This document shows positions 26,262-34,191 of a stretch of 64,000 nucleotides of DNA, piece after piece. The notes beneath the pieces are model-generated. The model made no database searches and had not been told where the DNA came from. It was given only the letters and a program-made list of their open reading frames with translations. Source of the DNA: Desulfobacterales bacterium HSG16. GTDB taxonomy: Bacteria; Desulfobacterota; Desulfobacteria; Desulfobacterales; HSG16. The stretch spans positions 49,374 to 113,373 of the forward strand of contig JAUCGE010000002.1 of assembly GCA_030377965.1 (NCBI GenBank), given 5' to 3'. The position numbers and the translations under genes are program-made. Each line of letters opens with the position of its first letter. Within the stretch, counting starts at the first letter, position 1.

Positions 26262-27776
26262 TTAAAGACAAGGGACACTGCTTGCATTCTTTTCTTCCTG
26301 CTGCTTTTCCCATTGCTTTATATATTTCTTTGCAGTTCTGCGGTCAAGCTTTGCCTGTTTTGAAACAGCCTCAAATGTTCCGAATCGTTTATAAAGGAGA
26401 TAACAATATCCGGCAAGCAGGCTGTGCGCGTCAAGATCCCCCCTGCCTATGCTTTCCGCGAGACGGGATCTGAGATCCGGTTCAAGGGATTTCAAATCAC
26501 CCTCATATGACCTTTTGAGCAGAATTCTGCGGATACATTGTTCAAGTTCCCTCACGTTTCCAGGCCAGGGATATTTGTTCAGTTGCTTTTTTATTACATG
26601 AGTTACCATATTTGCCAGTTCCGGGGAAGTCTGACCTATCATTCGTTCAATGGTGTAATAAATGAGGTCATCAAGTTCATCCGGCTCTTCCTGAATTCTC
26701 TGTCTCAAACTTGGAACGGTTATTATGTCCGAACACAGGCGATAGAAAAAATCATCTCTCAATATATGTTTTTCCCTGATTTCATGAACTGATCTGTTTG
26801 TAGCAGCAATGACCCTGCCCCGAAAACGGCGCTGCTGATGGCTGCCTACAGGAACAAATATTCGATCTTGAAGCACTTGAAGCAATTTTATCTGAACAGG
26901 ATATGTCACTTCTCCGATTTCATCAAGGAAAATCGAACCATAGGGGCTGCATCGGTCAAACACACCCTTGTGGTCTTCCATCGCACCGGTGAACGAACCT
27001 TTCTTGTGGCCGAAAAGCTCTGATTCTATTAATGTCTCGGGAAATTGTGACAGATTCAAAGATACGAAGGAGCGGGCAAAACTTTCAACAAAACATCCGT
27101 TTTTTTCATCAAAAGGAATAAAGCCGGATCGTCCTATGGATATGGCTGAAGTTCCTTTTCCCGTTCCTGTTTCACCGAGAATCAAGGTGGAAAAATCTTC
27201 CATCCTGTTCCACAGATAAGTGTCGTACAGGCCGATATCATATGTAAAGACATTGTTCCACAGGTTCCTTCGTAATTCCTTCATACATTGACTGCTGCCT
27301 ATCAGACTGTGTTCGATAAAGTAAAAAGCTCGTCTGAACTGGTAGCAGATCGCAAAATAATGGCTTGCCTCCTTTGCTCCAAATCCTCTTTTATGAAGAT
27401 CGGCAAGGGCCTTTTCTGCAAATGGAACAGGAACTGAGCGCTCACCGACTTTGATCTGTTCTGGAATCAACGCATCGAATTTTTCTATGAACTGATGAAA
27501 AAAATCGAAGAGAAGTCCGATTCTTACAAATTCACGGTCCTGGCCGGAGTATTGACCTAATGTGATGTTTCCATTTTTATCCAGGATTTCAATCCTGTCA
27601 TGAACCTCTCTTGTTACTCTGTCAATACGTTCAGCATACGGGGTCTTGGGCGACAACCTGCTGATTTTCAAGTCGAGTTCGACTCGTGTGTCACTGAAAG
27701 GATTGGCAAACGTAGCATCTTTGACCAGATGAAAAAATTCCCTATCCTTGACACTCAATTCCATTTTTTTTTCCAT
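26262..27776 (-). CDS. Sigma-54-dependent transcriptional activator
   Basis: 504 aa. A ~190-residue N-terminal domain not recognised as REC, GAF or PAS is followed by a bEBP AAA+ domain: Walker A GETGTGKG, ELFGHKKGSFTGA (sigma-54 contact loop, GSFTGA variant), Walker B SIFLDEIGEV and the arginine region RVIAATNRSVHEIREK...RDDFFYRL. The C-terminus carries a helix-turn-helix (GTFEAVSKQAKLDRRTAKKYI). It is transcribed divergently from the terD-like cluster and upstream of the LplT-PlsC gene. The position suggests it could control either, but no clear -24/-12 sequence is visible before the ter genes. Confidence 0.9.
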   Translation of the reverse strand: MEKKMELSVKDREFFHLVKDATFANPFSDTRVELDLKISRLSPKTPYAERIDRVTREVHDRIEILDKNGNITLGQYSGQDREFVRIGLLFDFFHQFIEKFDALIPEQIKVGERSVPVPFAEKALADLHKRGFGAKEASHYFAICYQFRRAFYFIEHSLIGSSQCMKELRRNLWNNVFTYDIGLYDTYLWNRMEDFSTLILGETGTGKGTSAISIGRSGFIPFDEKNGCFVESFARSFVSLNLSQFPETLIESELFGHKKGSFTGAMEDHKGVFDRCSPYGSIFLDEIGEVTYPVQIKLLQVLQDRIFVPVGSHQQRRFRGRVIAATNRSVHEIREKHILRDDFFYRLCSDIITVPSLRQRIQEEPDELDDLIYYTIERMIGQTSPELANMVTHVIKKQLNKYPWPGNVRELEQCIRRILLKRSYEGDLKSLEPDLRSRLAESIGRGDLDAHSLLAGYCYLLYKRFGTFEAVSKQAKLDRRTAKKYIKQWEKQQEEKNASSVPCL

Positions 27777-28172
27777 GTATTCTACCCCGCGGGATAATTT
27801 AGTCCTGATTCTGTCTGTTTAGTTCACAGAATTTATTATTTTCAGTTTTATTTGAATATGTTTTCCATCAATCTACCCTGTGCGTCAATGGGGTGGAATG
27901 AGTAATCAAACGGTAGAAAATTCCCTATACCTTATAAAATAAAGATCATTAAATGCTCTGGTATAATGCATATTTTGTATATAATATTAGCTTATTATTT
28001 TTAATTTTCTTTTGAAAGTCAAATGTTTTCAAACAAATCAGACAGAATTAACCGGATTGACTGTTGAATTCAGGAGATAATAAAGAATAATTTAATTGAC
28101 TGTAAAGACCTTGAATATTATATCCTTGTCATAACCGTTCGATGCCTTGAATGTCCTGTTAAATTTCAATAA
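27777..28172. other. Divergent control region of the sigma-54 activator and ter cluster
   Basis: About 400 bp, AT-rich and gene-free. It contains an extended -10-like TGGTATAAT (27959-27967). A search by eye for TGGCAC-N5-TTGC found nothing convincing. Its right part runs into the family 3 MITE-like element. Confidence 0.45.
27959..27967 (+). promoter_or_regulatory. Possible extended -10 promoter upstream of the ter genes
   Basis: TGGTATAAT is a perfect extended -10 hexamer with TG at the right spacing, about 385 nt before the first terD-like ATG. No strong -35 is visible. A 159-bp repeat lies between it and the gene. Confidence 0.3.
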
Positions 28173-28331
28173 GGGTCGTGGATGAAATTAATTCCATAAG
28201 ATTGCGTCGAATTTGGATTTGTTCTCAAGGCACATCAATGGGTGAATACTTATTGTCTGTACCCATTGATGTAACGCAGAAAACAGATTCAAAGGCAAGC
28301 AAGGTTGTGGAAGTTATTTCATCCACGGCCC
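28173..28331. mobile_element. Family 3 MITE-like element, copy B (159 bp), upstream of terD-like gene
   Basis: Begins GGGTCGTGGATGAAATTAAT and ends ATTTCATCCACGGCCC; flanked by TAA at 28170-28172 and 28332-28334. Nearly identical to copy A (3 substitutions, same length), including the internal 12-bp palindrome. Its end is 7 bp before the RBS (AAGGAGG) of the first terD-like gene, and an open frame crosses it in phase with that gene. Confidence 0.9.
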
Positions 28332-28351
28332 TAACCTTAAGGAGGTATGTG

Positions 28352-28885
28352 ATGGACCTGAAACAAAAAGGTGCTGAAGCCAATGTTGGTGGATTCAAGC
28401 AATTGATGGTATCCATGAAATGGACAACTGCCGCGGATTTTGACCTGGCAGCAGCCTATGAAGATAAGAGTGGCAAGCAGGGGCTGGTCTATTTTGGGGA
28501 GCTTGGAGAGCTGAATGCTTTTCCTTTCATGCAGTTGAGCGGAGATGAAGGGCAGGGAGACGCTGGTGGCGATAACGAAGAAACCATGCGAATCACGCAG
28601 CTTGATGATATGAAATATGTGTGGATACTGTGCTGGGACTACGGCCAGGTTCAAAATGGAGCACCTGCCCGTTTCAAGGACAGTGATGTCGCTTTGTCGG
28701 TATTGGATGACAAAGGAGAAGCCCATAATGTAAGTCTGGATACTGGCGATGTCGGAAATGTGGCATTGATTGCTACTATTGACAACACAAGTGCAATAGG
28801 TCCGAAGCTGGTCAACAGCAGTAAGGCCGGAACATTGAAAGGTCTGAATAAACTTCAGCAGTTGATTGATATCATCATTAGCTGA
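28352..28885 (+). CDS. TerD family stress protein 1
   Basis: 177 aa from ATG 28352, chosen because AAGGAGGTATGTG precedes it and MDLKQKG matches the starts of its paralogues; the longer in-frame reading begins in a MITE and lacks an RBS. A single TerD domain with the Ca-binding motifs DFDLAAAYEDKSG and LSGDEGQGDAGGDNEE, then FKDSDVALSVLDDKG. TerD proteins are cytoplasmic or membrane-associated Ca-binding beta-sandwich proteins of tellurite/chemical-stress response complexes. First gene of a four-gene plus-strand operon; about 85% similar by eye to the next gene, so a recent tandem duplication. Confidence 0.92.
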   Translation: MDLKQKGAEANVGGFKQLMVSMKWTTAADFDLAAAYEDKSGKQGLVYFGELGELNAFPFMQLSGDEGQGDAGGDNEETMRITQLDDMKYVWILCWDYGQVQNGAPARFKDSDVALSVLDDKGEAHNVSLDTGDVGNVALIATIDNTSAIGPKLVNSSKAGTLKGLNKLQQLIDIIIS

Positions 28886-28922
28886 AATTTAACTTTCCAA
28901 ACATGAAAAGGAGATATTTGCG

Positions 28923-29456
28923 ATGGAATTGAAACAAAAAGGTGAGGAAGCCAATGTAGGCGGATTTAATCAGTTGATGGTTGCCATGAAATGGACTACA
29001 GCAGCGGATTTTGACCTTGCGGCAGCTTATGAAACAAAAGACGGTCAGCAGGGACTCATTTATTTTGGGGAACTCGGAGATTTGAATGCATTGCCCTTCA
29101 TGCAGTTGAGCGGCGATGAAGGACAGGGAGATAAAGGCGGCGATAATGAGGAAATTCTCAGGATTACCAAACTTGATGATATGAATTACGTATGGCTTCT
29201 GTGCTGGGATTACGGAAAAATCAAAGATGGTTCAGGGGCCAGGTTCAAGGACAGCGATGTCTCGTTGAGCGTCATGGATGACAAAGGTACAACCCATGAT
29301 GTAACCCTTGATACCGGAGATATGGGTAATGTTGCTCTTATCGCTACCATAGATAATACAAGTCCAATTGGTGCCAAACTTGTCAATGACAGCAAAGCTG
29401 GAACCTTGAAAGGGCTTAACAGCCTTCAGGATCTTATGGATATAATCAGCGGATAA
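28923..29456 (+). CDS. TerD family stress protein 2
   Basis: 177 aa, with AAAGGAGAT before ATG 28923. It aligns end to end without gaps with the preceding protein (MELKQKGEEANVGGFNQLMV..., LSGDEGQGDKGGDNEE). The Ca-coordinating acidic residues are conserved. It lies 37 bp downstream, followed by a perfect hairpin at 29472. The pair may form homo- or heteromeric assemblies (inference). Confidence 0.92.
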   Translation: MELKQKGEEANVGGFNQLMVAMKWTTAADFDLAAAYETKDGQQGLIYFGELGDLNALPFMQLSGDEGQGDKGGDNEEILRITKLDDMNYVWLLCWDYGKIKDGSGARFKDSDVSLSVMDDKGTTHDVTLDTGDMGNVALIATIDNTSPIGAKLVNDSKAGTLKGLNSLQDLMDIISG

Positions 29457-29471
29457 AAAATGTTTATTTTC

Positions 29472-29499
29472 GGTTTCCGCGCTCTATCGCGCGGAAACC
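29472..29499 (+). terminator. Perfect 11-bp hairpin between terD-like genes 2 and 3
   Basis: GGTTTCCGCGC-TCTATC-GCGCGGAAACC without a following T-run. More likely an mRNA-stabilising or attenuating structure inside the operon, which could raise expression of the first two genes over the distal ones, than a full terminator. Confidence 0.5.
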
Positions 29500-29541
29500 T
29501 GATAAGCTAAAAACCTGCCAACCTTATCGAAAGGACAGAAA

Positions 29542-30648
29542 ATGGAACTGAAACAAAAAGGTGCTGATGCCATGGTCGGCAGTTTCAAGCAAATGCAGAT
29601 TTCACTGATCTGGTCATCCGGCGTGGATCTGGATCTTATGGCCTTTTACAAAACAAAGGACGGCAAGGTCGGCGGAGTATGGTCTCCCAACTATACAGGA
29701 GGCTCAAAGGGTACTGTTGAACAGTTTCCGTATATTGAACTGTCAGGAGATCAGGGAGTGGGGGCTGCTGCCGGAAAAAACCGGGAAGAGATACGTGTTG
29801 CAAAACTTGATGATCTTGAAAGTCTTTATATCTGCGCTCTCAATTTCACAGATGCCTCTTCGGGAGCTGAAAAAACTTTTGCCGATTATGACGCACATGT
29901 GGAGGTGGTAACCGATACGGGAGACACTCATACTGTTGCTCTGGACTCAAACGAATCAGGACATGTAGCGGTTCTTTGCAGATTTACAGGAACATTTATG
30001 GGTACATCCATTGTCAACAGCAGTGATGTAATGGATTTTAAAACTTTTCAAACCAGTGTTCCCGGAGCTGGCGCACTCAAACTTTCTTCCAAGATCGTTT
30101 TGAAACAAAAAGGAGCTTCAACCTCACTGCTTACAAACGATTTTCAAGCGACTCTTCGCTGGAAAGCCTCAGTGGATCTGGATTTGTATTGCTTTTACAG
30201 AATTAAAGATGGAATCGAACTGCCCAAAAAAGGTTTCCTTGGCAAGATTTTGAAAAAAAATATATCAAACGAAGGAGAAGTTTCGTTCATGGACAGGGGA
30301 AGCAAAAAAGGCTGGCCCTGGATCTGGCTTGATAAAGATGCGGGTGTAGGAGACAGGGGCGGAGATAACGAAGAAAATATATATTTCACAGATCTTGAGA
30401 AGATCGAATACGCTATGATTGCCGCGAATATTTTTAACAAGCCGAATGCAAATTTTGCAAGTTATGACGGTACTGTTATTGTCAGATGCGGACAGCAGGA
30501 AATCGAAGTGCCTCTTGTCGAAAAAGTCCCTGGTGCATGGTGTGTGATAGCTATGATTGACAATTCGAAGTTGAAAAAACAGCTTATAAACATGAACAGA
30601 ACCAGTGTGAAAAGGCCTTCAATCGAAGAATGTATTGAGGAGACATGA
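29542..30648 (+). CDS. Two-domain TerD family protein 3
   Basis: 368 aa, with AAAGGACAG before ATG 29542. Two TerD domains. Domain 1 (1-175) begins MELKQKGADAMVG, has VDLDLMAFYKTKDG and IELSGDQGVGAAAGKNREE, and so lacks the GGDNEE acidic loop. Domain 2 (~190-350) restarts with KIVLKQKGAS and has VDLDLYCFYRIKDG and GVGDRGGDNEENI, with an intact loop. One domain may bind Ca while the other is structural or binds a partner (inference). It resembles the two-domain protein encoded convergently at 31.6-32.8 kb in overall design. Confidence 0.88.
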   Translation: MELKQKGADAMVGSFKQMQISLIWSSGVDLDLMAFYKTKDGKVGGVWSPNYTGGSKGTVEQFPYIELSGDQGVGAAAGKNREEIRVAKLDDLESLYICALNFTDASSGAEKTFADYDAHVEVVTDTGDTHTVALDSNESGHVAVLCRFTGTFMGTSIVNSSDVMDFKTFQTSVPGAGALKLSSKIVLKQKGASTSLLTNDFQATLRWKASVDLDLYCFYRIKDGIELPKKGFLGKILKKNISNEGEVSFMDRGSKKGWPWIWLDKDAGVGDRGGDNEENIYFTDLEKIEYAMIAANIFNKPNANFASYDGTVIVRCGQQEIEVPLVEKVPGAWCVIAMIDNSKLKKQLINMNRTSVKRPSIEECIEET

Positions 30649-30654
30649 ACGCAT

Positions 30655-31506
30655 ATGGCCCAGGAAGGAATACTTACCGATTTCGATTCGTTTCGCTTCA
30701 GTTATGAAAGCAACCTTTTAAAAAGAATCGAATCGAAATACGGCCCGGTTCCCCTGAGAGATTATGCGGAAGCACAAAATCTTCTGGAATCCCGTAGGAG
30801 AAATCTTCTAGGGGATGCGGTCGAAATCACCCAGGATCTGCTGCCGGAAGTACATGGGGCATATGGGCAATGTCTTGATCTGATCGGCGGAGGGATTGGA
30901 TTAAAGGGCAGGCTGTTTGTTCAGCAGAGCAGTGAATACAATGCAAGCGTTTTTGCAAGTAGTGACCGGTTCGATGTGCTGATCCATTCATCTTTACTCA
31001 ACGATTTCGATATAGGCCGGCTTAAGTTTGTTTTCGGTCATGAACTGGGCCATGTGGTATTTGGTCATTCCAGATTTCCGGTCAATGACATCCTTGCCAA
31101 TATAAATGGCATTCCACAGGATGCGGCGGAAATGCTTTTAAGATGGTCAAGAGCGACCGAAATTTCGGCTGACCGTATCGGTATGTTATGCTGCGGAAAT
31201 CTTGGAAACGCAGCATGTGCATTGTTTCAGACATCAAGTGGATTGAAAGAGATTGATGAAAATCGAATCCTGCGATCTTTTCGGAAACAATATAGCGATC
31301 TTGAGTATCATATCAAAAATGTTGGAACAGACAATCGATATTTCAGAACGCATCCTATGATTCCAATCCGCTTCAAAGCATTAGAGCTTGGATCACTTGA
31401 TATAATTGCTCTGCGTCGGCAGGCAGCGGGATTTAGCTGGAAAGGTTTTCAACATATCGACAGGCAAATTGCGTTTTTGCTTGAATCCCTTGATATCAGG
31501 GGATGA
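30655..31506 (+). CDS. M48-like zinc metalloprotease in the ter cluster
   Basis: 283 aa. The HEXXH zinc site is FGHELGHVVFGH (His129, Glu130, His133), and the third ligand is probably Glu169 in SRATEISADRIG, the M48 pattern. No TM segments or signal peptide are obvious, so it is a soluble cytoplasmic gluzincin rather than an HtpX-type membrane protease. The C-terminal RTHPMIPIRFKALEL is also typical of M48 (THP motif). It lies 6 bp after the two-domain terD-like gene and ends the operon. Possibly degrades or processes damaged proteins, or the Ter proteins themselves, under stress (inference). Confidence 0.85.
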   Translation: MAQEGILTDFDSFRFSYESNLLKRIESKYGPVPLRDYAEAQNLLESRRRNLLGDAVEITQDLLPEVHGAYGQCLDLIGGGIGLKGRLFVQQSSEYNASVFASSDRFDVLIHSSLLNDFDIGRLKFVFGHELGHVVFGHSRFPVNDILANINGIPQDAAEMLLRWSRATEISADRIGMLCCGNLGNAACALFQTSSGLKEIDENRILRSFRKQYSDLEYHIKNVGTDNRYFRTHPMIPIRFKALELGSLDIIALRRQAAGFSWKGFQHIDRQIAFLLESLDIRG

Positions 31507-31560
31507 TCGACAAAGGGCGGGTTACAAACCGCCCCTAAATCGCTCTTATGACGTGATATT

Positions 31561-31595
31561 ATGGCAGGGCGAGGTTCCGTCCCTGCCATTTTTCT
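31561..31595 (+). terminator. Terminator of the ter operon
   Basis: ATGGCAGGG-N11-CCCTGCCAT followed by TTTTCT, 55 nt after the protease stop and between convergent genes. A smaller hairpin GGGCGG-N7-CCGCCC precedes it at about 31514-31532. Confidence 0.75.
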
Positions 31596-31635
31596 ATAGA
31601 ATTTATGAACAGGCACTTAGAGTCTTGATCTGAGT

Positions 31636-32793
31636 CTATTTGGAACCAGCAACCCATCTCAGGCCCCAGTTGTATTGTCTGTCGCAATCTTCGTGTCCAT
31701 TATGGAAGCTGACCAGTTTCGTGGCTTTTATAGCTGTACTCGCAAATTCCAGCATGGCAATGGCGCAAAATCCTTTAGAAGCAGTTTCGCCTTCCATCCG
31801 AGCTTCGATACTCGGCTGGCCTGGGATCTTTAACGTTATAACTGCATCTGTTGCTGCCCAGTTTGGCACTCCTTCATAAATGAAAGCATAAAATAAAATC
31901 CGGCGGAACTGGCTTGAATGACTCAAGTTGATTCTCATATTTTCGCCTTCGGCAGAAGCTCCTGTCCGGTCATCTCCGCAATGGAGAATATAAGGAGGAG
32001 CATTGAAATTGCCAAGTGCATCGCCAAGAGCCTGAATTGCTCCTTTCGTGCCGTTGTTCAGCTCAAAGAGACATCCTAAATCCAGATCAACTCCCTGCCC
32101 CCCTGATCCCAGAAGTTTGGAAAAAAAGCCGGATTTTGCTCCTGCAGGTTGTGTATTCCAGTTCAGGTTGACCAGACATTCTCCACTGGCGGCCCCTTTT
32201 TGTTTGATATCGAAACTATCGCCCTTAGCTTTCAATGTGACTTTAGATGCCAGCTTCAGTTTGTCTGCTCCCGGAATTTTTGATCTGAACTCATCAAGCA
32301 TGAGTACTTCGCTGTCATTTATCAGGGAATTTGTAATCATTCCAGCTTCGAATCTACACAGAACCGCCACTGGTCCGGGACTTCTGGAGTCAAGGGCAAC
32401 CGTATGTTTTTCCCCATGGTCGGTCACAACTTCAACACGAGCGTCATAATCTGCAAATACATGCGAGGAACCTGAAGAAGCATCTGTAAAATTGAGAGCG
32501 CAGATATAAATACTTTCATAATCATCCAGCTTCATGATACGCATTTCTTCGCTGTTATCTCCTCCCGAAGCTCCAACTCCTTCATCCCCGGAAAGTTCGA
32601 TAAAAGGAAATTTATTGACATTTCCCAATGAACCTCCGGCGTAATTATCCGAATAGACTCCCCCGATACGACCGTCCTTTGTTTTATAAAAGGCCATCAG
32701 ATCCAGATCCACAGGAGATGTCCATATGAGTGAAACCCGAATTTGTTTGAATGCTCCGATATCGGCCTTTTGTCCTTTCTGTTTCAGTTCCAT
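31636..32793 (-). CDS. Two-domain TerD family protein 4
   Basis: 385 aa from ATG 32793, preferred over ATG 32799 because AAGGAG is then at normal distance and MELKQKG matches the other TerD starts. Domain 1 has VDLDLMAFYKTKDGRIGGV and GDEGVGASGGDNSEE. Domain 2 (~residues 195-385) has VDLDLGCLFELNNG, a CGDDRTGASAEGEN loop and the typical end RQYNWGLRWVAGSK. It is convergent to the other ter genes and divergent from pilC. Domain 1 resembles domain 1 of the 29.5-kb protein, so the two arose by duplication with different domain 2 partners. Confidence 0.88.
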   Translation of the reverse strand: MELKQKGQKADIGAFKQIRVSLIWTSPVDLDLMAFYKTKDGRIGGVYSDNYAGGSLGNVNKFPFIELSGDEGVGASGGDNSEEMRIMKLDDYESIYICALNFTDASSGSSHVFADYDARVEVVTDHGEKHTVALDSRSPGPVAVLCRFEAGMITNSLINDSEVLMLDEFRSKIPGADKLKLASKVTLKAKGDSFDIKQKGAASGECLVNLNWNTQPAGAKSGFFSKLLGSGGQGVDLDLGCLFELNNGTKGAIQALGDALGNFNAPPYILHCGDDRTGASAEGENMRINLSHSSQFRRILFYAFIYEGVPNWAATDAVITLKIPGQPSIEARMEGETASKGFCAIAMLEFASTAIKATKLVSFHNGHEDCDRQYNWGLRWVAGSK

Positions 32794-32922
32794 GTTCATC
32801 TTCTCCTTTTTCCGTGTGGTTTGTGATGTGCGTACACTAAATAGCGTCAAAAACCTTGTCGTTTTATTTTGTTTATGATATGCAGAAAAAATTGTTTCAG
32901 ATCAAACACCAAAGGAGGTATC

Positions 32923-34128
32923 ATGCCTGTCTATATATGGAAAGCGAAAAACAAGAGAAATAAAACCCGTAAAGGCGAAATGGAAGCCTCAGATCCAAAG
33001 ATGGTGGAGGCGTGGCTGAAAAAAACCGGATTTCAAAAAGCCACTGTCAAAGAAAAGCCCAAGGATCTATTCGCGAATGTATCATTTATGCAGCCCAAGG
33101 TCGTCACTAAGGATGTAATCGTATGGTGCAGACAGTTTTCCACTATGATTGATGCGGGCCTGCCTATTATTCAATGTCTTGATATCCTGGGTTCACAGCA
33201 GGAAAATCCGACCTTCAAAAATATTTTGCAGGATGTGAAGGTAGTCGTGGAGTCCGGAGGCACTCTGGCCGAAGCTCTGTCAAAATACCCCGATCAATAT
33301 GATACTCTGTTTGTCAACATGATAGCTGCTGGTGAGGTTGGAGGTATCCTGGATACTATTTTGCGGCGTCTTTCAGAACATATGGAAAAGGCTGCAAAAC
33401 TGAAAGCCAAGGTAAAAAGTGCTATGATGTATCCGACTATTACAATTGTTGTGGCTGTCGCTGTGGTTATGGTAATCATGGTTTTCGTTATCCCTGTTTT
33501 TCAGGAGATGTTCTCCGGCCTTGGAGGCCAGCTGCCCGGTCTGACCCAGATAGTCGTTAATATGAGTAATTTTATTAAATCGAACCTGCTCTATATAATA
33601 GGTATGGGTGGGGGCAGCATGTATGCTTTTAAACGGTTTTATTCAACTGAAAAAGGACATGGCATCGTAGATGACCTTGCGTTGAAGCTGCCCGTATTCG
33701 GCATACTCATCAAGAAAGTGGCTGTTGCCAAGTTTACCCGCACCATGAGTACCATGCTCCAGAGCGGGGTATCTATCCTTGATGCTTTGGAAATCGTTGC
33801 CAAAACAGCAGGAAACGTAACTGTGGAAGAGTGTATTTATGATGTGCGAACAGGTATTTCCGAAGGTCGGACAATGGCTGATCCGCTTCAGGAAAGCGGC
33901 ATTTTCCCGTCTATGGTCTGCCAGATGATTTCAGTGGGAGAGGCTACAGGGGCTCTTGATATTATGCTGGGTAAGATTGCTGATTTCTATGATGATGAAG
34001 TTGATGAAGCTGTCAACAACATGACTGAAATGATCGAGCCGATGATGATGGTATTTCTCGGTGTTGTCATTGGAACTCTGGTTATCGCAATGTATCTTCC
34101 CATTTTTTCTATGGCTGGAGCTGTATAA
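32923..34128 (+). CDS. pilC: Type IV pilus inner-membrane platform protein PilC (T2SF family)
   Basis: 401 aa from ATG 32923 (AAGGAGGTATC just upstream). Two T2SF repeats: the first (~residues 65-190) contains WCRQFSTMIDAGLPIIQCLDIL and the second (~270-395) contains KFTRTMSTMLQSGVSILDALEI, each followed by TM helices, with the usual GEATGALD...EAVNNMTEMIEPMMM ending. PilC is the membrane platform that the PilB/PilT ATPases act on to assemble and retract pili. No pilB, pilT or pilin gene lies in the window. The PilS-like kinase follows 63 bp downstream. Confidence 0.93.
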   Translation: MPVYIWKAKNKRNKTRKGEMEASDPKMVEAWLKKTGFQKATVKEKPKDLFANVSFMQPKVVTKDVIVWCRQFSTMIDAGLPIIQCLDILGSQQENPTFKNILQDVKVVVESGGTLAEALSKYPDQYDTLFVNMIAAGEVGGILDTILRRLSEHMEKAAKLKAKVKSAMMYPTITIVVAVAVVMVIMVFVIPVFQEMFSGLGGQLPGLTQIVVNMSNFIKSNLLYIIGMGGGSMYAFKRFYSTEKGHGIVDDLALKLPVFGILIKKVAVAKFTRTMSTMLQSGVSILDALEIVAKTAGNVTVEECIYDVRTGISEGRTMADPLQESGIFPSMVCQMISVGEATGALDIMLGKIADFYDDEVDEAVNNMTEMIEPMMMVFLGVVIGTLVIAMYLPIFSMAGAV

Positions 34129-34191
34129 TCGAAAATCTCCTGTTTTTTTGGAGTAATTCTCTGAAATTTCTATAATATTCTGGGTCTGTCT

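Noticed and set aside
25522..26265. 247-codon plus-strand frame
   Set aside because: Antisense to the LplT-PlsC gene, whose transporter motifs are unmistakable. No RBS on the plus strand.
27777..28172. Sigma-54 promoter before the ter cluster
   Set aside because: Expected from the divergent activator, but no GG-N10-GC with flanking TGGCAC/TTGC could be found by eye.
28178..28351. Extended N-terminus of TerD protein 1 (58 extra residues)
   Set aside because: It is encoded by the MITE-like element and lacks an RBS. The same reading occurs in copy A without a TerD gene. The start at 28352 has a strong RBS and matches its paralogues.
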